Of a DNA stretch of 64,000 nucleotides, positions 58,871-64,000 are shown piece by piece. Within the stretch, counting starts at the first letter, position 1; each line of letters starts with the position of its first letter. This DNA comes from Marinobacterium nitratireducens. GTDB taxonomy: Bacteria; Pseudomonadota; Gammaproteobacteria; Pseudomonadales; Balneatricaceae. Both the position numbers and the translations under genes were made by a program. The stretch spans positions 62,001 to 126,000 of the forward strand of contig NZ_BMLT01000009.1 of NCBI RefSeq assembly GCF_014645375.1. The letters run 5' to 3'. The notes below the pieces were generated by a model, which was given only the letters and a program-made list of their open reading frames with translations, did not search any database and was not told where the DNA came from.

Positions 58871-59446
58871 ATGCACAGATCGATCAAATGCGGTAGCCGG
58901 GAAGCCATGATCGGGGTGGCCATGTCGGTAATGGCGTCCACTGTGTTGGCGCAGGGCCCCGTGGCGCTTGCGGCGCCCGAGCCGGGGCTGGAGGTCTGCT
59001 ATATCGGGGGCTTTATTCGTCATATCGACGAGATGGTGCGCCAGGAAGACCGCAAACAGTGCGAGCCCGGGCCTGTGCTGCCGCAACTCGACTACAGCAC
59101 CGGCACCGGCAATGTGTTGACGAGCCAGGACCATGACGGCGTCATGGCGCGGATTAGTGGCTTCATTCACCTGGAACAGGCCGGCTCCTATACCTTCGCC
59201 TTCGAATCCAACGATGGCGTCCGGCTCGAGATCGACGGTGCCATGATCCTCGAGGACCCGGACGTCCATTCGGACCAGTTCTCCGACTACGGCTACCTCG
59301 AAGTCACCGAACCCGGCTGGTATCCGCTGCTGATCCGCTATTTCGAACGCAAGAACACCTCGACATTGAAGTTCCACTGGCAGCCGCCAGGCACCGAGGG
59401 CACCATGCCGCTGGTGCCCGCCGTCGCGCTTGCGCACGGCTCCTAG
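58871..59446 (+). CDS. Exported PA14-domain protein
   Basis: 191 residues from the ATG at 58871 with GGAGCGGG upstream. After a signal peptide (to about residue 28) lies a PA14-type beta domain: ISGFIHLEQAGSYTFAFESNDGVRLEIDGAMILED and WYPLLIRYFERKNTSTLKFHW. PA14 domains bind carbohydrate in adhesins, glycosidases and toxins. The protein consists of little else, so it may be a small sugar-binding or matrix protein. Confidence 0.82.
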   Translation: MHRSIKCGSREAMIGVAMSVMASTVLAQGPVALAAPEPGLEVCYIGGFIRHIDEMVRQEDRKQCEPGPVLPQLDYSTGTGNVLTSQDHDGVMARISGFIHLEQAGSYTFAFESNDGVRLEIDGAMILEDPDVHSDQFSDYGYLEVTEPGWYPLLIRYFERKNTSTLKFHWQPPGTEGTMPLVPAVALAHGS

Positions 59447-59616
59447 CACGGGGCAGCAGCCTGTTTGGGCATCGTGACGGAGGTGCCTCAGCAGCGCCAT
59501 GCAAACGAAAAAAGAGTCCCGCCGCGTCCCGCAGCATGTAGAGTGTGCGAGGCGTGAGGGGACTCAAATCGGCCGACCCGGCCGAGGATCGGGTACGGCC
59601 GGCGGTGCGGGGCGAG

Positions 59617-60348
59617 TTACCGCACCTGACTGAACAGCGAACCCCAGCTGTGCAGTCGTGACGAATCGGCGCCGGCGAGCCGCATGCCTTTCCAGACGCC
59701 GGTCGCGATACTGTCGTAGATCGGCACACCGAGTTCCCGCTCGAGCTCGGCGGCAACGCGGGTACCGCGCAGGTTGGTGCAGAATATGGCAATGGCGTCT
59801 ACTTTCCGCTCCGACGCCACGGCGCGTACCATTTCGGCGATGGACTCCTCGCCGTACTCCGAAAAGGAGAAGTTGCCCCTGTCGCCCAGGTGGCGCTCCG
59901 CGACGCAGCGGTAGCCCGCCTCTCGGTAGTTGTCGACGATCTTTTCCTGCACCTCGTCGAGGTAGGGCGTGACAAGGCCGAACGTCCTGACCCGGGTTTT
60001 TTCGAAGATTTCGTTCAGCGCCAGTACCGAGCTGGACGCCGCAATGCCGGTTTCCCGGCTAATCGCCTCGCACAGCTCAGCGTCATCCTGGAAGCCCCGC
60101 CAGCCCGACGAGGTGCCGCTCCAGACGATCGACTGAACCCGGGCGTCCGCAAGCAGACGCGCCGCATCCATGAAAGGCGCCCGGTCGAACTGGCCCAGCG
60201 CCCTTTGCTCCAGTGAAATTTCGGTGACCCGAAGGCGTCCGAAGTGGGCGCTGACGTCGGGCAGTTCGTGCAGCATAAGCGTCGTCAGCGGCTCCAGCAC
60301 CGTATTCGACGAGGGCGTGAGGACGCCCAGCAGGGTACGTGGGGTCAT
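59617..60348 (-). CDS. Asp/Glu racemase superfamily enzyme of the maleate isomerase/AMDase group
   Basis: 243 residues from the ATG at 60348 with AGGAGCTACAC upstream. TPSSNTVLEP is the conserved N-terminal block. The second catalytic Cys is present (C190 in IAIFCTNLRG), but at the first position IVWSGTSSGW has G78 where isomerases and racemases have Cys; the GTS pattern resembles the oxyanion site of arylmalonate decarboxylase. A decarboxylase or a one-Cys enzyme is therefore more likely than a standard racemase; this is inference. It follows an amidohydrolase gene in the same direction. Confidence 0.82.
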   Translation of the reverse strand: MTPRTLLGVLTPSSNTVLEPLTTLMLHELPDVSAHFGRLRVTEISLEQRALGQFDRAPFMDAARLLADARVQSIVWSGTSSGWRGFQDDAELCEAISRETGIAASSSVLALNEIFEKTRVRTFGLVTPYLDEVQEKIVDNYREAGYRCVAERHLGDRGNFSFSEYGEESIAEMVRAVASERKVDAIAIFCTNLRGTRVAAELERELGVPIYDSIATGVWKGMRLAGADSSRLHSWGSLFSQVR

Positions 60349-60403
60349 GTGTAGCTCCTGTTCAGTTAAGGCGGCACGGGTATCGAGCCGCCGTCATGTC
60401 GGC

Positions 60404-61789
60404 TCAGGTGCGGCCCATCAGCTGACGGACACCCTCGGCTGCGTCGCGGTGCAGCTGTTCCAGGTCCAGACCCGGAATAAGGCCGTTCTCCACCACCAGG
60501 CGGCCGTTGACGATGCTGTGGCTGACCGGTGCGGGTTCGCCGGCGGTGACCGGGGCCAGGGCCGGGTCGTGGAAGCCGAAGAAGCGCGGGTGATCGAGCT
60601 CGTACAGCACCAGGTCGGCGGCCTTGCCGACCTCGAGGGTGCCGACATCGTCGAGCCCCAGCACCCGGGCGCCGCCGGCCGAGCCCCAGTGGATGACGTC
60701 CTCGGCAAGCGTCGCTGCAGCGCCACCGGCGGCGCGGTGGATCAGCCAGGCCGTGTTGAGTTCGCCGGTCATGCTGCCGGACTCGTTCGAGGCGACGCCG
60801 TCGACCCCGATGGAGATCGGTACCCCGGCCGCAGCCATCTGCGGTATCGGCGCGATGCCGCTGCCGAGCCGCGCGTTGCTCACCGGGCAGTGGGAAACCC
60901 CGGTGCCGGTCTGCGCCAGCAGACGGATCTCGGAAGGCTGCACATGCACCATATGGGCAAACCAGACGTCCGGCCCCAGCCAGTCGTGCTCGGCGACGAA
61001 CTCCACCGGCAGCAGGTTGTACTTGCTGCGGCAGAAGTCGACGTAGTTCTGCGTTTCCGACAGGTGCGTATGCAACCGCAGCCCGAGGCCCCGCGCCGCT
61101 GCCGCAAGCTCCCGGAGCAGCGTTGGCGGCAGCGAGAAGGTGGGCGTCGTCGGCGCGACCACGACCCGGCGCATCGCGTCGGATGCGCTCTGGTGATAGC
61201 GGGCCTTGAGGCGCTCTATGTCGCCGATCATGGCGTCCAGGGTTTCGGGTGCCAGCGCCGTTTTGCTGAAGCCGGGGTGTGCGTTGGCCGACTCCAGCGC
61301 GCCGCCGCGACACAGCGCGAAGCGCATGCCGAACTCCCCGGCGATATCGAACAGCGCATCGCCGGTTTCGGTGGTGCCGCCGCCGAAGTAGAGGTAGTGA
61401 TGGTCGGCGCAGGCGGTGGCACCGGACAGCAGCAGCTCGGCCATGCCCAGTCGCGCGGCGGTCCGCACCAGCTGCGGCGTGAACAGGTCCAGCCGCGGGT
61501 ACGGTACCGAGGCCAGCCAGCCCTGCAGGTCCTGGTTCATGCCCTCGGGCACGGCCTTGAGCAGGTTCTGGAACAGGTGATGGTGGCTGTTGACGCCGCC
61601 GGGGTACACCACATGGCGGGAGGCGTCGATGACGCGCTCGTCCGGTTGCGGCGCAAGGTCCGCCGCCATCTCGACGATGCGGCCGTCCCGGATGCGCAGG
61701 TCCACGCGACCGGCGCGCGCGCCTGCTCCGCGCAGGCCGGTCATTACCGCGATCGGGTTCTTGATCAGCAGATTCTGTGGTTGTTTCAT
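60404..61789 (-). CDS. Metal-dependent amidohydrolase, 8-oxoguanine deaminase-like
   Basis: 461 residues of the AtzA/TrzN/SsnA branch. The HxH metal site is in PGGVNSHHHLFQN (H69/H71), THLSETQ carries the next His and Glu, and SIGVDGVASNE the catalytic Asp. ELLLSGATACADHHYLYF and the N-terminal LLIKNP pattern resemble 8-oxoguanine deaminases; these convert 8-oxoguanine to urate. The neighbouring NCS2 permease supports a purine-like or other ring substrate. One Zn or Fe per subunit would be expected. Confidence 0.85.
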   Translation of the reverse strand: MKQPQNLLIKNPIAVMTGLRGAGARAGRVDLRIRDGRIVEMAADLAPQPDERVIDASRHVVYPGGVNSHHHLFQNLLKAVPEGMNQDLQGWLASVPYPRLDLFTPQLVRTAARLGMAELLLSGATACADHHYLYFGGGTTETGDALFDIAGEFGMRFALCRGGALESANAHPGFSKTALAPETLDAMIGDIERLKARYHQSASDAMRRVVVAPTTPTFSLPPTLLRELAAAARGLGLRLHTHLSETQNYVDFCRSKYNLLPVEFVAEHDWLGPDVWFAHMVHVQPSEIRLLAQTGTGVSHCPVSNARLGSGIAPIPQMAAAGVPISIGVDGVASNESGSMTGELNTAWLIHRAAGGAAATLAEDVIHWGSAGGARVLGLDDVGTLEVGKAADLVLYELDHPRFFGFHDPALAPVTAGEPAPVSHSIVNGRLVVENGLIPGLDLEQLHRDAAEGVRQLMGRT

Positions 61790-61807
61790 GGCTTCTATCT
61801 CGATCGA

Positions 61808-63148
61808 TCAGATGTTTTGGGTAACTGTTTCACGCGCCTTGGCTTGTGGCGCCTCTATGCCGTTGAGCAGGGCGTTCAGCAGCACCGACAGCAGGCAGGC
61901 AATGACCACGCTGCTGTGCAGGAAGGGCTGGCTCCATTCGGGCAGCTGCTCGAACAGCGCCGGTGACAGTACCGGCACCAGCGCCGCAGCAAGCGTGAAG
62001 CCTACGATGAGGACGTTATAGCGATTGTGCTCGTAGTCGACCTTGGCCAGCGTCTGGATGCCGGCGACCGCCACCACGCCGAACATGGCGATGCCGGCGC
62101 CGCCAAGTGCCGCGCTGGGGACCGAGGCGATCATGGCGCCGGCTTTGGGCGTCAGCGCCACGGCGCACATCATCAGTCCGCTGACGGCAACGACCCAGCG
62201 GCTGCGCACGCCGGTCAGGATCACCAGGCCGACGTTCTCCATGAACGCGATGAACGGGAAGGCCGCAAAACCGCCGGCGATGGTACTGGCCAGGCCGTTG
62301 GCGCGCAGGCCGTTGATGACCTCTTTCTCCTCGACCTTCTTGCCGACGATATCGCCAATGGCCAGGAACAGGCCCATCGACTCCACCATCTGCACGATCA
62401 TCACCACCGTCATGGTGGCGATCGGGATGATCGCGAAGGTTGGCAGACCGAAATGAAAGGGCATCGGGACCGTGACCCAGGGCGCCTGCTCGACCGGCGC
62501 GAAGTCGCCCATGCCCAGCGACCAGGCCAGCACCGCGCCGACCAGCATGCCGATCAGCACCGAGAGGTTGCGCACCAGCGGGCTGCCGTAACGGTTGACC
62601 AGCAGAATGGTCGCGAGGACGGAAATCGAGACGAAGAGAAAGACCGGGGCGCCAAAATTCTCGGCGCCGTGACCGCCGCCCACCCAAGTGTAGGCAACCG
62701 GGAACAGCTGCAGTCCGATTACCGTGACGATGCAGCCGGTGACGACCGGCGGGAAGTATCGTCGCAATCGGCCGACGAAGGGCGCTGCCAGCATGGTAAT
62801 GATGCCGGCGCCGATCACGGCGCCGCAGACGCCTGCGAACCCCACCTCGGGGTTGCTGCCGATGGCGATCACCGGGCCGACGCTGCTGAAGGCCACGCCC
62901 TGCAGAATGGGCAGGCGAACACCGAACTTCCAAAAGCCGACGGTCTGCAGCAGGGTGGCGATGCCGGAACAGAACAGCGTGGTACTGATGAGCACCACCG
63001 TATCCTCTTGGGACATCTGCAAAGCCGAAGCGATGATCAGCGGCACCGCGATGGCGCCGATGTAGGACACCGCCATGTGCTGAAGCCCGAGCGTCAGCAT
63101 CTGGCGCAGCGGCAGCTTTTCATCGACGGGATGGACGTTTGAAGTCAT
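61808..63148 (-). CDS. NCS2-family nucleobase permease
   Basis: 446 residues with about 14 membrane segments. The start at 63148 has AGGAG eight bases upstream; an ATG at 63154 would add two residues but sits too near that site. GLQHMAVSYIGAIAVPLII and VESMGLFLAIGDIVGKKVEEKEVINGLRANGL are NCS2 landmarks of the uric acid/xanthine group. It probably imports the substrate of the amidohydrolase 18 bases downstream, with which it is co-transcribed. Confidence 0.92.
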   Translation of the reverse strand: MTSNVHPVDEKLPLRQMLTLGLQHMAVSYIGAIAVPLIIASALQMSQEDTVVLISTTLFCSGIATLLQTVGFWKFGVRLPILQGVAFSSVGPVIAIGSNPEVGFAGVCGAVIGAGIITMLAAPFVGRLRRYFPPVVTGCIVTVIGLQLFPVAYTWVGGGHGAENFGAPVFLFVSISVLATILLVNRYGSPLVRNLSVLIGMLVGAVLAWSLGMGDFAPVEQAPWVTVPMPFHFGLPTFAIIPIATMTVVMIVQMVESMGLFLAIGDIVGKKVEEKEVINGLRANGLASTIAGGFAAFPFIAFMENVGLVILTGVRSRWVVAVSGLMMCAVALTPKAGAMIASVPSAALGGAGIAMFGVVAVAGIQTLAKVDYEHNRYNVLIVGFTLAAALVPVLSPALFEQLPEWSQPFLHSSVVIACLLSVLLNALLNGIEAPQAKARETVTQNI

Positions 63149-63250
63149 GGTCATTTCTCCTCTGTATCTTTTTGTCTTTAAAAAGAGGCTTCCCCGTTCG
63201 GATTGCCGGGTGCCGCCAGCCGGTATCGGCCGGCGGGCTCCCGGGCGACT

Positions 63251-64000
63251 TCAATCAACGAGGCAGGCTTGGAACTCCCGGTTGAGCCGGGCACGGTCTA
63301 GATCGCGGCCAATGAACACCACTTTGCTCGAGCGCGGATCCCGTCCCCAGGGCTGGGCGGCACGGAAGTCGATCAGGCTGTGCACGCCCTGGAGGATATA
63401 GCGTTGATCGCGGCCGCGGGCGGACAATACCCCCTTCATCCGGAACAGGGTATCCGCCTGCTCCAGACGCAGCGCCTCGATCCAGCGACTGAAGGCGTCG
63501 AGGTCGATATCGGCATCGACCGCGATGCCGACCGACGTCACGCTGGCATCGTGCTCGTGGGTGTAATCCTGATCGTGGTGAGCATGGCCGCGATGTTCGT
63601 TCTCGGCGCCGATCTCCAGCAGCTTCTGCGTCGCCTCGAAGGCGCCGAGACCGAGGATGCCGGCGAGGTCGATCTCGGCGTAGCTGGACGTGACCAGCTC
63701 GGCGGTGGCGTTGAGCCCGCGGATGCGTTCGCGCAGCGCCGCGATCGCCGGTTCATCCACCAGATCGACCTTATTGATGACGATACGGTCGGCGCAGACG
63801 ATCTGGTCGACGGCCTGGTTGTCGGCACCGTCGAGTTCGAGGTCCTCCAGGTGCTGGCCGATATGCTTGGCGTCCACCATGGTGACGATAGCGTCGAGCT
63901 CGACCTCCCTGGCGATGGGGTCGTCGATGAAGAAGGTCTGGGCGACGGGATAGGGATCCGCCATGCCGCTGGTTTCGACCAGGATGTGATCCAGGCGGTC
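63251..64000 (-). CDS. COG0523 (CobW/G3E) GTPase, N-terminus beyond window edge
   Basis: The last 249 codons of a leftward gene that continues past 64000. ETSGMADP is the switch motif of the G3E family, INKVDLV the guanine-specificity motif, and a His-rich linker (EHRGHAHHDQDYTHEHD) points to metal binding. The Walker A and CxCC motifs lie outside. COG0523 proteins deliver metals such as Zn to client enzymes; the metal-dependent amidohydrolase in the same cluster is a possible client. The C-terminal CobW domain (LFRMKGVLSARG) is complete. Confidence 0.88.
   Translation of the reverse strand, partial: DRLDHILVETSGMADPYPVAQTFFIDDPIAREVELDAIVTMVDAKHIGQHLEDLELDGADNQAVDQIVCADRIVINKVDLVDEPAIAALRERIRGLNATAELVTSSYAEIDLAGILGLGAFEATQKLLEIGAENEHRGHAHHDQDYTHEHDASVTSVGIAVDADIDLDAFSRWIEALRLEQADTLFRMKGVLSARGRDQRYILQGVHSLIDFRAAQPWGRDPRSSKVVFIGRDLDRARLNREFQACLVD

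Overview
The window is about 64 kb of GC-rich DNA (by eye around 60-62 % G+C) from a Gammaproteobacterium. Gene orders known from Pseudomonas recur here: low-Mr phosphatase-murB-rne-rluC, kfrA-like-cysB-thrH-pabB, and divergent ppsR/ppsA. A BCCT osmolyte carrier, a sulfatase and sugar-uptake genes suggest a marine or saline relative of the Oceanospirillales/Pseudomonadales (Marinobacterium-like). That placement is inference; no rRNA gene is present.

Layout. 1-2.2 kb: truncated Bug/TctC binding protein and a class III aminotransferase. 2.9-12.5 kb: housekeeping block (phosphatase, murB, rne, rluC, KfrA-like coiled coil, cysB, thrH). 12.6-15.0 kb: a lower-GC secreted orphan, then pabB bordered by a palindromic repeat. 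15.2-25.1 kb: propionate (2-methylcitrate) regulon: alpha/beta hydrolase, GntR regulator, prpB, prpC, acnD, prpF, prpD. The palindrome ATTGTCGACAAT or a close variant lies before both transcription units, and every gap after prpB holds a different hairpin. 25-28.8 kb: heptanucleotide arrays, ppsR and ppsA, with a HexR-type operator between the divergent pair. 28.9-35 kb: MscS-like channel, BCCT carrier, AraC regulator plus EamA exporter, ExaC-type aldehyde dehydrogenase. 35.5-38.8 kb: Sec-exported Hcp-like protein, two-domain GNAT protein, sulfatase.

39.2-56.4 kb: a carbohydrate island. Reading leftwards it has a LacI regulator, an MFS carrier, ThuA, ThuB, a four-gene sugar ABC importer, a second Gfo/Idh/MocA oxidoreductase, two GH13 alpha-glucosidases and an SDR. 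A divergent outer-membrane porin and a second LacI regulator lie to the right. Copies of GTAAACGTTTAC lie before thuA, before the MFS gene and before the porin. The likely role is uptake of an alpha-glucoside such as trehalose, maltose or sucrose, with two fates: hydrolysis by GH13 enzymes, and oxidation through a 3-keto sugar by ThuB/ThuA and the extra oxidoreductase.

56.7-59.4 kb: small exported proteins of unknown role, a periplasmic SurE-like protein and a PA14-domain protein. 59.6-64 kb: a cluster for a nitrogen heterocycle: Asp/Glu-racemase/AMDase-family enzyme, amidohydrolase, NCS2 permease and a truncated COG0523 GTPase.

Non-coding features stand out: two same-orientation copies of a 250-260 bp element with terminal inverted repeats, an internal hairpin whose loop recurs alone after acnD with a compensated stem, other REP/MITE-like palindromes, and adjacent but different 7-bp tandem arrays. 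I saw no tRNA, rRNA, CRISPR array or transposase gene.
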